From Muribaculaceae bacterium (GTDB lineage: Bacteria > Bacteroidota > Bacteroidia > Bacteroidales > Muribaculaceae): a stretch of 64,000 bases of DNA. The position numbers and the translations under genes were made by a program. The notes beneath the pieces are model-generated. The model searched no databases, was not told where the DNA came from, and was given only the letters and a program-made list of their open reading frames with translations. Shown one piece after another: positions 17,083 to 26,573 of this stretch. Each line of letters starts with the position of its first letter. The first letter of the stretch is position 1. The stretch spans positions 43,949-107,948 of the forward strand of contig JAFLTS010000005.1 of NCBI GenBank assembly GCA_022509185.1, in the 5' to 3' direction.

Positions 17083-18432
17083 ATGAATATAGATTTTAAA
17101 AAGCTCGATAACGTAAATGGCGAGCTAACGATCACACTCGAAGAGAAAGACTATGCCGATAAGGTGAAGAAACAACTGAGAGAAATAGGGAAAAATCGTC
17201 CGGAACCTGGTTTTAGAGCCGGCCATGTACCTATGGGTCTTCTCGAAAAGAAATATGGAACAGCAGTTAAGTATGATGTAGTAAATAAAGCTATAGTAGA
17301 TGCGCTTTATGATTATATCAAAGAAAATAATCTGAGAGTACTTGGCCAACCGGTTCCCGATAAAGACAATGAGCTCAAAGACGGGGAAACTGAATACACC
17401 TTTAAATTTAAAGTCGGACTTGCTCCTGAAATCGATCTCAAGATAGGGAAAGACATGAAAGTACCTTACTATACTATAGAGGTAACAGATGAAATGGTAG
17501 ATCAGGAGATCACAGCGTTAAGAAAGAGGTTTGGCGTTCAAGGTCCCGGAGAAGAGACGGAGCCTGATGCAGTGATAAAAGGAGTGATAAGTGAATTGAA
17601 TCCAGATGGTTCAGTTAAGGAAGACGGTATTGTTGTAGATAACGGTATCCTGGCTCCCATACATTTCACAAGTGAAGAACAGAAGAAATTATTTGAAGGT
17701 AAACATCCCGGTGATATAGTTACTTTTAATCCGGCTGCTTCCTGCAATACTAATGTAACTGAAATGTCTTCAATGTTAAACATTGACAAGGCAGATGTGG
17801 AGAATCATAAAGGCGATTTCAATTTTGAGATTAAAGAAATAATTGTATTGAAACCGGCAGAATTGAACCAGGAATTCTTTGACAATGCTGTAGGTAAAGA
17901 CAAAGCTCATAATGAAGAGGAATTGAAAGCAGCAGTTAAGGATTTAATCAAAGATCAGCTCAAGGGAGAATCAGACTACAGATTTAGTATAGATGCAAGA
18001 AATATCATTGAAAAGAGCATCGGAAATGTTCAATTACCCGAAGAAGTGCTCAAACATTTCTTGATATCTCAAAACGAACAGCTCAACAAAGAAAATATAG
18101 ACGAGGAATTCACAAAAATTCGCTCACAGCTTGTCTGGGATTTGACAAAAGATGATATCGTGGCAAAATTCAAAATAGAGGTAAGTGAAGACGACCTTAT
18201 GAATGAAGCCAGGGTAGCTGTTTATCGTCAACTTAGTCAATATGGTCCGGCTTCACTAACTGAAGGTTTGATAGAACACTATGCCAAAGAGGTGATGAAA
18301 GATCAGAAAAATCGTGATTCTTTTGAAAGGAACGCCCTCAATAAGAAAATATACGAAACGATTAAGGAAAATGTAACCCTTGATAACAAAGAGCTTTCAA
18401 TAGAGGAATTCAGAAAACTATATACAGCCTAA
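17083..18432 (+). CDS. tig: Trigger factor (ribosome-associated chaperone)
   Basis: The protein has 449 residues, the usual length. The ribosome-binding domain carries a variant of the GFRxGxxP signature (PEPGFRAGHVPMGLLEKKYG). A degenerate FKBP-like PPIase domain lies in the middle (about 150-250), and a helical C-terminal domain with EELKAAVKDLIKDQL and YAKEVMKDQKNR follows. It shields nascent chains at the ribosome exit. It lies directly upstream of clpP and clpX, the common arrangement, but is separated from them by a terminator. Confidence 0.95.
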   Translation: MNIDFKKLDNVNGELTITLEEKDYADKVKKQLREIGKNRPEPGFRAGHVPMGLLEKKYGTAVKYDVVNKAIVDALYDYIKENNLRVLGQPVPDKDNELKDGETEYTFKFKVGLAPEIDLKIGKDMKVPYYTIEVTDEMVDQEITALRKRFGVQGPGEETEPDAVIKGVISELNPDGSVKEDGIVVDNGILAPIHFTSEEQKKLFEGKHPGDIVTFNPAASCNTNVTEMSSMLNIDKADVENHKGDFNFEIKEIIVLKPAELNQEFFDNAVGKDKAHNEEELKAAVKDLIKDQLKGESDYRFSIDARNIIEKSIGNVQLPEEVLKHFLISQNEQLNKENIDEEFTKIRSQLVWDLTKDDIVAKFKIEVSEDDLMNEARVAVYRQLSQYGPASLTEGLIEHYAKEVMKDQKNRDSFERNALNKKIYETIKENVTLDNKELSIEEFRKLYTA

Positions 18433-18456
18433 ATAAATTTAAAGACAATAAAGAGA

Positions 18457-18500
18457 AGTCAATCATTGTTATAATAAAAACAATGGTTGACTTTTTGTTT
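18457..18500 (+). terminator. Intrinsic terminator of tig
   Basis: A 14-bp stem with one G-T pair (AGTCAATCATTGTT / AACAATGGTTGACT, 8-nt loop) is followed by TTTTGTTT. It makes clpP a separate transcription unit or attenuates read-through into it. A TAGTTTTTG stretch at 18505-18513, one base longer than consensus, may be the clpP -7 element. Confidence 0.78.
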
Positions 18501-18542
18501 GGCATAGTTTTTGCGAGATAGAAAATAAAAATTAATAATATA

Positions 18543-19262
18543 ATGCATAAGGATTTTAGAAATTTTGCCGTTAACCATCTTGGAGTAAGTTCAAGCATGG
18601 TAGATGATTACGTTAAAAATGTGAATTTAAGTAATCCGGGTGCTTCAATAGTTTATCCAAAAGCAGATTATATGAACCCTTATATTCTGGAAGAACGTCA
18701 GTTAAATGTGACACAGATGGACGTTTTTTCACGATTAATGATGGACCGTATAATCTTTTTAGGTACTCAGGTAACAGATACCTCAGCTAATATAATCCAG
18801 GCCCAGTTGCTTTATCTAGATTCGATTGATCCGGAGAAAGACATATCCATTTATATTAATTCTCCCGGTGGATCAGTATATGCCGGTTTAGGTATTTATG
18901 ACACTATGCAGTATGTATCAAGTAATGTGTCTACTATTTGTACCGGAATGGCCGCCTCGATGGCAGCAGTTCTTCTGGTAGCAGGGGAAAAGGGGAAGAG
19001 ATATGCTTTACCTCATTCACGGGTGATGATTCATCAACCTATGGGAGGAATTCAAGGTCAGGCTTCCGATATCGAGATTACAGCGAGAGAGATTCTGAAA
19101 TTAAAGGAGGAACTCTATCGGATTATATCGGAACATTCGGGCCAACCCTTTGATAAAGTAGAGAAGGATTCTGACAGAGATTATTGGATGACAGCTGCAG
19201 AGGCTAAGGATTACGGAATGATTGATAAAATTTTAGTGAACCCACGTCATAAGAAAGATTAA
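18543..19262 (+). CDS. clpP: ATP-dependent Clp protease proteolytic subunit
   Basis: The protein has 239 residues, somewhat longer than E. coli ClpP because of an N-terminal extension with a propeptide character. The catalytic serine is in [11 protein letters not shown], the histidine in [10 protein letters not shown], and [19 protein letters not shown] is typical. It forms the proteolytic barrel that degrades proteins delivered by ClpX, encoded one base downstream. Confidence 0.97.
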   Translation: MHKDFRNFAVNHLGVSSSMVDDYVKNVNLSNPGASIVYPKADYMNPYILEERQLNVTQMDVFSRLMMDRIIFLGTQVTDTSANIIQAQLLYLDSIDPEKDISIYINSPGGSVYAGLGIYDTMQYVSSNVSTICTGMAASMAAVLLVAGEKGKRYALPHSRVMIHQPMGGIQGQASDIEITAREILKLKEELYRIISEHSGQPFDKVEKDSDRDYWMTAAEAKDYGMIDKILVNPRHKKD

Positions 19263-19263
19263 A

Positions 19264-20508
19264 ATGGCTTCTAACAGGAAGGGGCTCATATGTTCTATGT
19301 GTGGCACCCATGAAAGTGCTGCGAATCCGGTAGTCAAAGTTCTTGAAGGATTAAATCTTTGCACTGACTGTATAGCATATATTGACAACGCAAGGGATTC
19401 TCAATTAAAAAAACAACCGGATAAAGGAAAGAAAGAAGAAAAATCCGGAAAAATTCCAAAACCGAAGGAAATAAAGGAATTTCTGGATAAATATGTTATC
19501 GGACAGGATACGGCTAAAAAATATCTCTCTGTAGCGGTATATAATCACTACAAGAGAATAAATCAACCGGAAGATGATGAAGTTGATATTGAAAAATCCA
19601 ATATCATTCTTGTAGGTCCCACAGGAACCGGAAAGACTTTATTGGCCAAGACAATTGCCAAACTTCTCGATGTTCCTTTCACTATAGTAGATGCAACAGT
19701 TCTGACAGAAGCAGGATATGTAGGTGAAGATATTGAATCACTACTTACCCGTTTGCTTCAGACATGTGACTATGATGTGGAAAAAGCTGAAAGAGGTATT
19801 GTCTTCATTGATGAAATCGATAAGATAGCCCGAAAATCAGACAATCCTTCAATAACACGAGATGTTAGTGGGGAAGGGGTTCAGCAAGGTCTTCTGAAAT
19901 TGTTGGAAGGGAGTGTAGTGTTGGTACCACCCAATGGAGGAAGAAAACACCCGGAACAGAAAATGATTGCAGTTAACACCAAAAACATTCTGTTTATATG
20001 CGGAGGTGCTTTCGATGGAATAGAAAGGAAAATTGCATCACGTCTCAATACTCATGTTGTGGGATACGGACATGATGAGTCAGGAAGAAAGAAGAAAAGG
20101 GAGAATCTTATGAAATATGTTCTTCCGATGGATTTAAAATCTTTTGGTCTTATACCCGAAATTATAGGTAGACTCCCTATTCTTACGAGCCTGGATCCAC
20201 TTGACCGAGAAGCCTTACGTAGAATTTTAACTGAACCCAAAAATTCCATTATCGGACAATACAAAAAATTGTTTGAGATGGATGGAGTAAAACTGGAATT
20301 CACAGAAGAAGCCCTGGATTTTATAGTGGATAAAGCTATAGAATATAAATTAGGAGCGAGAGGGTTGCGTTCAATAGTAGAGACGATAATGGTAGATTCT
20401 ATGTTTGAAGTGCCATCAGTGAATCAGAAAGAATTCCGGATTGACCTTGATTATGTGAAAGACCAATTGGAGAGAGCTCATTTTGAAAAGACAGAGATAA
20501 AGGATTAA
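19264..20508 (+). CDS. clpX: ATP-dependent Clp protease ATP-binding subunit ClpX
   Basis: AAA+ unfoldase of 414 residues. The N-terminal zinc finger has four cysteines (CSMCG...CTDC). The Walker A motif is GPTGTGKT, Walker B is [11 protein letters not shown], and an IGF-type ClpP-docking loop would lie near the middle. It recognises and unfolds tagged substrates for ClpP. It starts one base after the clpP stop and is followed by a terminator. Confidence 0.97.
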   Translation: MASNRKGLICSMCGTHESAANPVVKVLEGLNLCTDCIAYIDNARDSQLKKQPDKGKKEEKSGKIPKPKEIKEFLDKYVIGQDTAKKYLSVAVYNHYKRINQPEDDEVDIEKSNIILVGPTGTGKTLLAKTIAKLLDVPFTIVDATVLTEAGYVGEDIESLLTRLLQTCDYDVEKAERGIVFIDEIDKIARKSDNPSITRDVSGEGVQQGLLKLLEGSVVLVPPNGGRKHPEQKMIAVNTKNILFICGGAFDGIERKIASRLNTHVVGYGHDESGRKKKRENLMKYVLPMDLKSFGLIPEIIGRLPILTSLDPLDREALRRILTEPKNSIIGQYKKLFEMDGVKLEFTEEALDFIVDKAIEYKLGARGLRSIVETIMVDSMFEVPSVNQKEFRIDLDYVKDQLERAHFEKTEIKD

Positions 20509-20531
20509 GTCTTTCTAAAATCATATAAAGG

Positions 20532-20556
20532 AATGCCCTAAAAGGGCATTTTTTTA
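20532..20556 (+). terminator. Intrinsic terminator of clpX
   Basis: A 7-bp stem (AATGCCC / GGGCATT) with a 5-nt loop is followed by a run of T. It lies 24 bp after the clpX stop and ends the clpP-clpX unit. Confidence 0.85.
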
Positions 20557-20577
20557 TTTTATGCATAAGAATTATTA

Positions 20578-20608
20578 TTGTATTTATTAGGATTATTGGT
20601 TAACTTTG
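20578..20608 (+). promoter_or_regulatory. Promoter of the recQ operon
   Basis: TTG (-33) and TAACTTTG (-7) are separated by 20 bp, and the recQ ATG lies 23 bp downstream. No strong terminator is seen before mutL, so this promoter may serve six genes. Confidence 0.7.
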
Positions 20609-20631
20609 TATATAATCTCTAAGGAAGCTAA

Positions 20632-22809
20632 ATGGCAGACCGTAAAGCGATCCGCGCAGCATTAAAAACCAATTTCGGATTCGACACCTTTAAAGGAAAT
20701 CAATTAGAAATCATCGAGAGCCTTCTTGATGGCAAAGATGTTTTTGTGTTGATGCCCACTGGAGGAGGAAAATCGTTATGCTATCAATTGCCGGCCCTTC
20801 TTTCAGAAGGAACGGCAATAGTGATATCCCCTTTGATCGCATTAATGAAGAATCAAGTTGACTCAATGCGCAATTACGGAGAAGATGATGGAATAGCTCA
20901 TTTTTTAAATTCCTCACTTACCAAGGCCATGGCAGAAAAGGTGAAAAATGATGTGAAATCAGGAATCACCAAATTACTCTATGTTGCTCCGGAATCATTT
21001 ACTAAGGAAGAGAATATGGCGTTTATAAAACAAATGAACATCTCTTTCTTTGCCGTGGATGAGGCACATTGTATTTCGGAGTGGGGACATGATTTCCGGC
21101 CGGAATACAGACGTATTCGCTCTATAATAAACGAGATCGGCTCGCGACCCGTGATAGCCTTGACAGCTACTGCAACCCCGAAAGTGCAGCATGATATCCA
21201 GAAAAATCTGGGTATGCTTGATGCCAGGGTTTTTAAATCTAGCTTCAACAGGCCCAATCTTTACTATGAAGTGAGGCCCAAGACTCGGGATATTGACAGA
21301 GATATTATAAAATTCATTAAAAATAACCCGGGTAAATCCGGAATTGTTTATTGTCTAAGCCGTAAGAAGGTAGAGGAGCTTACAGAAACATTGAAAATAA
21401 ATGAAATAGCCGTGCTGCCATATCATGCAGGAATGGATTCGGCTACAAGGTCAAAAAATCAGGATGCATTTTTGCATGAGGAAGTGCAGGTGATTGTTGC
21501 AACTATAGCATTCGGTATGGGTATAGATAAACCGGATGTGAGATTTGTAATACATTACGATGTGCCGAAAAGTCTGGAAGGATATTACCAGGAAACCGGA
21601 AGAGCCGGTAGAGATGGAGGCGAAGGAAAGTGTATTGCTTTTTATACCAATAAAGACTTGCAAAAACTTGAGAAACTTATGCAGACTAAAACAGCCGTGG
21701 AGCAGGAAATAGGAAGACATCTTCTGGCTGAAACTGCAGCTTATGCTGAATCAAGCTTATGCAGACGTCGTATACTTTTACATTATTTCGGTGAAAACCG
21801 TGAGGAAACGGAGTGTGGTAATTGCGACAATTGTGTTCATCCGAGAGAAACTACTGAAGCCGGAGAAGAACTAAGGGCGGCTCTTGAAGCTCGAATAAAT
21901 ATTAAAAGAAAAATCGCTCCGGAATATTTAGTGAATATATTAATTGGAAGGGCAACTGACGAAGTTAAGTCTTATGGACAAGATAAGTTGGAATCTTTTG
22001 GAGAGCTGAGCCAAAAGGATGAAAAATTTTTAACAAGCCTTATCCGTCAGGCCACCGTGGAAGGTTTTTTTGAAAAAGATATAGAAAATTATGGTTTTAT
22101 AGAAGTTTCAGAAAAAGGGCTAAAATTTCTTGAAGGGAAAGATTCTTTCAAGTTAGTTGAAGATCGCGAATTTGAAGAAACAGATTCTGAGCCTATGCCT
22201 AAAGCGGGAAGCGGTGCAGTAGATCCCATGCTTTTTTCATTGTTAAAAGATCTACGTAAAGACATAGCCAAAAAATTAAATCTGCCACCTTACGTTATAT
22301 TTCAAGAGACCTCATTAGAATGTATGTCTACCTCTTATCCCGTGACATTATCTGAATTGGCGGCAATTCCCGGGGTAGGAGAGGGAAAGGCTAAAAGATA
22401 TGGAGATGAATTTATCAGGCTGATAAGCCGTCATGTGGAAGAAAATGAGATAGAACGCCCGGAGGATATGAGGGTGAGATCTGTCGCTAATAAAAGCAAA
22501 ATTAGAGTTGATCTTATTCGTTGTGTGGATAAGAAGATAGATCTTCAAGAAGTGGCTCAAAGTAAGGGGCTTGAGTTTGAAGAACTATTAATTGAACTGG
22601 AATCTATAGTAGAAGCAGGAACAAAAATAAATATAGATTATTATTTAAACGAGCTTCTTGATCCTGAACATCAACTTGATATCATTGAAGTTCTGAAAGA
22701 ATCGGAAGAAGATGATATTGATACGGTGCTTGAAGAATTGGGAGATGATTTTTCGGAAGAAGAGGTAAGGCTTGTGAGAATAAAATTCTTATCTGAGATG
22801 GGAATTTGA
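20632..22809 (+). CDS. recQ: ATP-dependent DNA helicase RecQ
   Basis: This 3'-5' DNA helicase for recombination and fork repair has 725 residues, about 110 more than E. coli RecQ. Walker A is PTGGGKSLCYQ and the DEAH box is DEAHCISEWGHDFRP. Motif VI is QETGRAGRDGG and a cysteine cluster binds zinc (CRRRILLHYFGE, CGNCDNC). A winged-helix RQC segment and an HRDC domain (SELAAIPGVGEGKAKRYGDE) follow. The extra acidic C-terminus (about 650-725) resembles the helix-turn-helix extension seen in Bacteroidota RecQ proteins. Confidence 0.96.
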   Translation: MADRKAIRAALKTNFGFDTFKGNQLEIIESLLDGKDVFVLMPTGGGKSLCYQLPALLSEGTAIVISPLIALMKNQVDSMRNYGEDDGIAHFLNSSLTKAMAEKVKNDVKSGITKLLYVAPESFTKEENMAFIKQMNISFFAVDEAHCISEWGHDFRPEYRRIRSIINEIGSRPVIALTATATPKVQHDIQKNLGMLDARVFKSSFNRPNLYYEVRPKTRDIDRDIIKFIKNNPGKSGIVYCLSRKKVEELTETLKINEIAVLPYHAGMDSATRSKNQDAFLHEEVQVIVATIAFGMGIDKPDVRFVIHYDVPKSLEGYYQETGRAGRDGGEGKCIAFYTNKDLQKLEKLMQTKTAVEQEIGRHLLAETAAYAESSLCRRRILLHYFGENREETECGNCDNCVHPRETTEAGEELRAALEARINIKRKIAPEYLVNILIGRATDEVKSYGQDKLESFGELSQKDEKFLTSLIRQATVEGFFEKDIENYGFIEVSEKGLKFLEGKDSFKLVEDREFEETDSEPMPKAGSGAVDPMLFSLLKDLRKDIAKKLNLPPYVIFQETSLECMSTSYPVTLSELAAIPGVGEGKAKRYGDEFIRLISRHVEENEIERPEDMRVRSVANKSKIRVDLIRCVDKKIDLQEVAQSKGLEFEELLIELESIVEAGTKINIDYYLNELLDPEHQLDIIEVLKESEEDDIDTVLEELGDDFSEEEVRLVRIKFLSEMGI

Positions 22810-22822
22810 AAAATACATTTGA

Positions 22823-24301
22823 TTGATTATGTCTATAAATAAATATTCTAACAAAATGGCTCGGGTACTACTGACGTTGATTTTGGTAAACATGGTTTCT
22901 TTATTGATGGCGAAAGGAAAAAATGGCATAATAATGACCATTGATAACGAAGAAATACCTACTGAGGAATTCCTTTATCTTTATCAAAAGAACAATAATC
23001 AGCAAGAGATTCAACAGAGTCTCGATGAATATCTACAATTATTCGAAATATACAGATTAAAAGTGGCAGAAGCCAAACTTCAGGGTAAAGATACAGTTTC
23101 ATCATTTAAAAAGGAAGTCAGACAATACAAGAGAGAGCTTTTAGAACCTTATATAACAGATACAGTATTCATTAACAGCCTGGTAGATATCGCCTATAAC
23201 CGTGAAAAGGAAGAAGTGGAGTCAAGTCATATCATGCTTATTAAAACTAATGATGCATTAAAAGACAAAAAGAATTTGGAACTTCTTGACAGTATCCGAC
23301 AGGAAATAATTAATGGAGCCGATTTTATAGAATTGGCTAAGACATATTCACAAGATAAATTTTCTTCCCAAAAGGGAGGATATTTAGGATATACACCAGC
23401 CGGTACGTTTCCTTACGCTTTTGAAACAGCTGTTTATGAAACTCCTGAAGGAGAAATTTCTCCTATTATCACTTCACATGTAGGATATCACATCGTAAAG
23501 CCCGGTCATAGAAAACTGATTGAGGAATTCAATTTACCCCAGAAATCTTATGAAGATGTCAAGAAAGATCTATTAAGAAAAATCGCCTCTCCTTTTGATC
23601 CGAGATTTTTTGAAATCAGAGCTAATACGGTAAAAAATTTGCATAAAAAATATCCTGAACTAAATATTGATACAATTTCTTCTGAAGCGGCTTATAGCCT
23701 TCTGATAAATAAAGAAGAGGATTCTCAATATGCCTCAAATTCCGAATACAGGAATCTTGTTGATGAATTCTACAACGGAAGTTTACTCTACGAAATAAGC
23801 GTGGATAACATTTGGGATAAAGCAGCCAATGATACTGAGGGTTTGGAAAAATATTATAATGAAAATAAAGAAAAGTATATTTGGGATAAACCTCATGCAA
23901 AGGGTATTCTAATCCGGACATTAAATGATTCCGTTGCGGGAGTGATCAAAGAACAATTGAAGACTCTGCCGAAGGATTCAATTATACCCTATATCTCGGA
24001 GAACTTTAAGAAAAAGGCAATAGCGGAGAATTTCAATCTACCCGAAGGATCTAATGAGATAATTGATGAACTAGTGTTTGAAGGTAAAGAAAGACCTGAT
24101 TCCGGAGATAAACTGACACATTACATGGTAGCTGATGTACGTATAGTAGAATATCCGGAAGGCCTTCAGGATGTAAAAGGAGCCGTGATTAATGATTATC
24201 AAGATATTCTGGAGCAAGAATGGATAGCCAATTTACGTCAGAAACATTCTATTTCGGTTAATGAAAAAGAACTTTCGAAAGTCAGGAAGAAATCTCTGTA
24301 A
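22823..24301 (+). CDS. Periplasmic parvulin-type peptidyl-prolyl isomerase (PpiC/SurA-like)
   Basis: The protein has 492 residues with an N-terminal signal peptide (LLTLILVNMVSLLMAKG). An N-terminal chaperone-like helical segment is followed by one parvulin domain at about 133-235 (SSHIMLIKTND, GADFIELAKTYSQD, GGYLGYTPAGTFPYAFE, HVGYHIVK). The remaining 250 residues have no clear motif. It probably helps fold outer-membrane proteins in the periplasm. It is 13 bp after recQ and overlaps the next gene by 41 bp. The second ATG (MSINKYSN, two codons in) is a possible start. Confidence 0.9.
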   Translation: MIMSINKYSNKMARVLLTLILVNMVSLLMAKGKNGIIMTIDNEEIPTEEFLYLYQKNNNQQEIQQSLDEYLQLFEIYRLKVAEAKLQGKDTVSSFKKEVRQYKRELLEPYITDTVFINSLVDIAYNREKEEVESSHIMLIKTNDALKDKKNLELLDSIRQEIINGADFIELAKTYSQDKFSSQKGGYLGYTPAGTFPYAFETAVYETPEGEISPIITSHVGYHIVKPGHRKLIEEFNLPQKSYEDVKKDLLRKIASPFDPRFFEIRANTVKNLHKKYPELNIDTISSEAAYSLLINKEEDSQYASNSEYRNLVDEFYNGSLLYEISVDNIWDKAANDTEGLEKYYNENKEKYIWDKPHAKGILIRTLNDSVAGVIKEQLKTLPKDSIIPYISENFKKKAIAENFNLPEGSNEIIDELVFEGKERPDSGDKLTHYMVADVRIVEYPEGLQDVKGAVINDYQDILEQEWIANLRQKHSISVNEKELSKVRKKSL

Positions 24302-25166
24302 TTATTTAACTTTCCTGATATGTCTTGTTGTTGCCTTTTCTTGCGGAAAGAAAAGAGAGCATGATGAGAATATTCTTTTACGTTACGGAGACAGATATAT
24401 CACTTATGAAGAAGTGGAGGAACTGATTCCGGAAGGAGTGACAGGCAATGACAGCATAGCTTTATTTAAAGCCATTGTAGACAATTGGTTGACAAATGAA
24501 GTTTTAGCAGATTTTGCAGAAGAAAGATTATATGACACCCGTGACATAGACCGAAGAGTTAAGGAATATCGTAATAGTCTGATAGTACTTGAATACCTTA
24601 CCGGTATGAGAGAATCAAGAAAGCCTAAGGTAGATGAGGTGAGGATCAGAGAATATTATGATCAGCATAAGAAAGACCTGATATTGGAAGTTCCTCTTGT
24701 TAAAGGAATTTTTATGAAAATAAATTCCGGAACCTCCGGAAAAGAAAATATCAGGATGTTACTGGATTCTGAGGATCCGGAAAAATTAGATCGGTTGGAA
24801 AGAGAATGGCTTGATAGATCTTTAGAATACAATTATTTCAGAGATAAGTGGATAGACTGGGAGACTTTGGCCGGTCTAATTCCTTATCGTTTCGGAGATG
24901 CCGATAAATTCCTGAATGAAACGAAATATTTTGAAACCGAATACGGGGATTGTAATTATTATCTAAGGATATATGAATATCTGCCGTCAGGCTCAATTCA
25001 ACCATATGAATTTGCCAAAAGCTGGATTACGGATTTGTTAACCCAAGGAGAAATTGCAGAATATGAACGTGCTCTGGTAAATTCATTAGTAAAGAAATCG
25101 ATTGACGAAGAAAAGCTTGAGACAATCGGATATGATCCTATTAACCATATTTTATTAGAGAATTAA
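24261..25166 (+). CDS. Lipoprotein with a SurA N-terminal-like chaperone domain, no isomerase domain
   Basis: The protein has 301 residues with a signal peptide and a lipobox (VVAFSCGKK), so it is a lipoprotein. The region LLRYGDRYITYEEVEELIP followed by long charged helices resembles the chaperone segment of SurA/PpiC proteins. None of the parvulin signatures seen in its two neighbours is present. It lies between two isomerase genes and overlaps the first by 41 bp in another frame, which argues for coupled expression and a shared role in outer-membrane protein folding. The start is set by the signal peptide. A start after the overlap would remove it. Confidence 0.8.
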   Translation: MKKNFRKSGRNLCNYLTFLICLVVAFSCGKKREHDENILLRYGDRYITYEEVEELIPEGVTGNDSIALFKAIVDNWLTNEVLADFAEERLYDTRDIDRRVKEYRNSLIVLEYLTGMRESRKPKVDEVRIREYYDQHKKDLILEVPLVKGIFMKINSGTSGKENIRMLLDSEDPEKLDRLEREWLDRSLEYNYFRDKWIDWETLAGLIPYRFGDADKFLNETKYFETEYGDCNYYLRIYEYLPSGSIQPYEFAKSWITDLLTQGEIAEYERALVNSLVKKSIDEEKLETIGYDPINHILLEN

Positions 25167-25178
25167 ATTCCACTGAAT

Positions 25179-26564
25179 ATGAAGCGTACAAATATATTGA
25201 GAATTAAATGTTTGTTTTTTTCGGCTGCAGTTTTGTTATTGTCATTGCCATTAATGAGCCAGAACGATAAAAATGTAGTGGATGAAGTGGCCTGGATTGT
25301 AGGTGATGAAGCAATTTTCAGGTCGGATATTGAAGAGCAATATCAACAAATGCGTACCGAAGGAATCAACATACCGGGAGATCCCTATTGTGTTATACCT
25401 GAACAATTGGCAGTGGAAAAGCTATATCTGCATCAAGCTAAAATAGATACCATTGAGGTCCCGGAATCAAGTGTGAGAAGCATGGTTGATCAAAGGATCA
25501 ATTTCTTCATAAATCAGCTGGGTTCTAAAGAGAAAGTGGAAGAATACTTTCATAAATCATTGCCTGTATTAAGAGAGAGTCTGGTAGAAATGATGCGTAA
25601 TAATTCCATTGTTTCTCAGGTTCAGAGAAACTTAACCCAAGATGTTACAGCAACCCCAAAGGAAGTAAGAAAATACTTTGATGAACTGGCAGAAGACAGT
25701 ATACCTTATGTTCCTATGGAAGTTGAAGTACAGATTATTACGTTGAATCCCAACATCCCCAGACAAGAAATAGAAGATGTAAAAGCCAGACTTAGAGAAT
25801 ATTCGGATAGGGTTAACAAAGGGGAAGCCGACTTTTCAACTCTTGCCATAATGTATAGCGAAGACGGAAGTTCAATGCAAGGAGGTGAATTAGGTTACCA
25901 AGGTAGAGCAGCCTGGGTGCCTGAATTTGCAAACGTAGCATTTAATCTCACAGATCCTAAGAAAGTTTCTCGTATTGTAGAAACTGAATATGGTTATCAT
26001 ATTCTTCAATTAATAGGGAAAAGAGGGGACCAGGTTAATGTGCGACATATTCTTCTTACCCCAAAAGTTAGTGAAAAGGACCTATCAGACGCAACTAACA
26101 GGCTTGACTCAGTAAGGAAAGAAATAGTAGCCGGTGCTTTCACATTCGAGGAAGGAGCTTCTTACATATCCCAGGATAAAGACACCCGAAACAACAAAGG
26201 TGTGATGACAAATAATAATGATTACAGCAATCTGTATAGAAGCAGTAAATTTGAAATGCAGGATCTACCTCCGGAGATAGCCCGAAAAATAGAAAAAATG
26301 AATCCCGGAGATATAAGCGAAGCCTTTATAATGAAAAACAATAATCATAAGGATGTCGCCGCGATTGTGAAACTTACAGAAAGAATACCGGGTCATAGGG
26401 CTAATCTTTCGGATGATTACAATCTAATAAAAAAGATGTATGAGAATCATAAAAAAGAAATGATTCTAAAAGAATGGCTTGAAAAGAAAATAAAGGAAAC
26501 CTATGTTAAAATAGAACCCGGTTGGCAAAGTTGTGAATTCAAATATCAGGGTTGGATAAAATAG
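25179..26564 (+). CDS. surA: SurA-like periplasmic chaperone/peptidyl-prolyl isomerase
   Basis: The protein has 461 residues with a signal peptide (LFFSAAVLLLSLPLMSQ). A SurA N-terminal domain (VDEVAWIVGDEAIFRSDIEE) is followed by two consecutive parvulin domains, about 175-280 (GGELGYQGRAAWVPEFANVA, TEYGYHILQLIGKRG) and 285-400 (VNVRHILLTPK, beginning the second copy). This is the SurA domain order and length. SurA escorts beta-barrel proteins to the BAM complex. It is third in a row of related genes and directly upstream of the OstA-like gene. Confidence 0.92.
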   Translation: MKRTNILRIKCLFFSAAVLLLSLPLMSQNDKNVVDEVAWIVGDEAIFRSDIEEQYQQMRTEGINIPGDPYCVIPEQLAVEKLYLHQAKIDTIEVPESSVRSMVDQRINFFINQLGSKEKVEEYFHKSLPVLRESLVEMMRNNSIVSQVQRNLTQDVTATPKEVRKYFDELAEDSIPYVPMEVEVQIITLNPNIPRQEIEDVKARLREYSDRVNKGEADFSTLAIMYSEDGSSMQGGELGYQGRAAWVPEFANVAFNLTDPKKVSRIVETEYGYHILQLIGKRGDQVNVRHILLTPKVSEKDLSDATNRLDSVRKEIVAGAFTFEEGASYISQDKDTRNNKGVMTNNNDYSNLYRSSKFEMQDLPPEIARKIEKMNPGDISEAFIMKNNNHKDVAAIVKLTERIPGHRANLSDDYNLIKKMYENHKKEMILKEWLEKKIKETYVKIEPGWQSCEFKYQGWIK

Positions 26565-26573
26565 AAGGAAACG

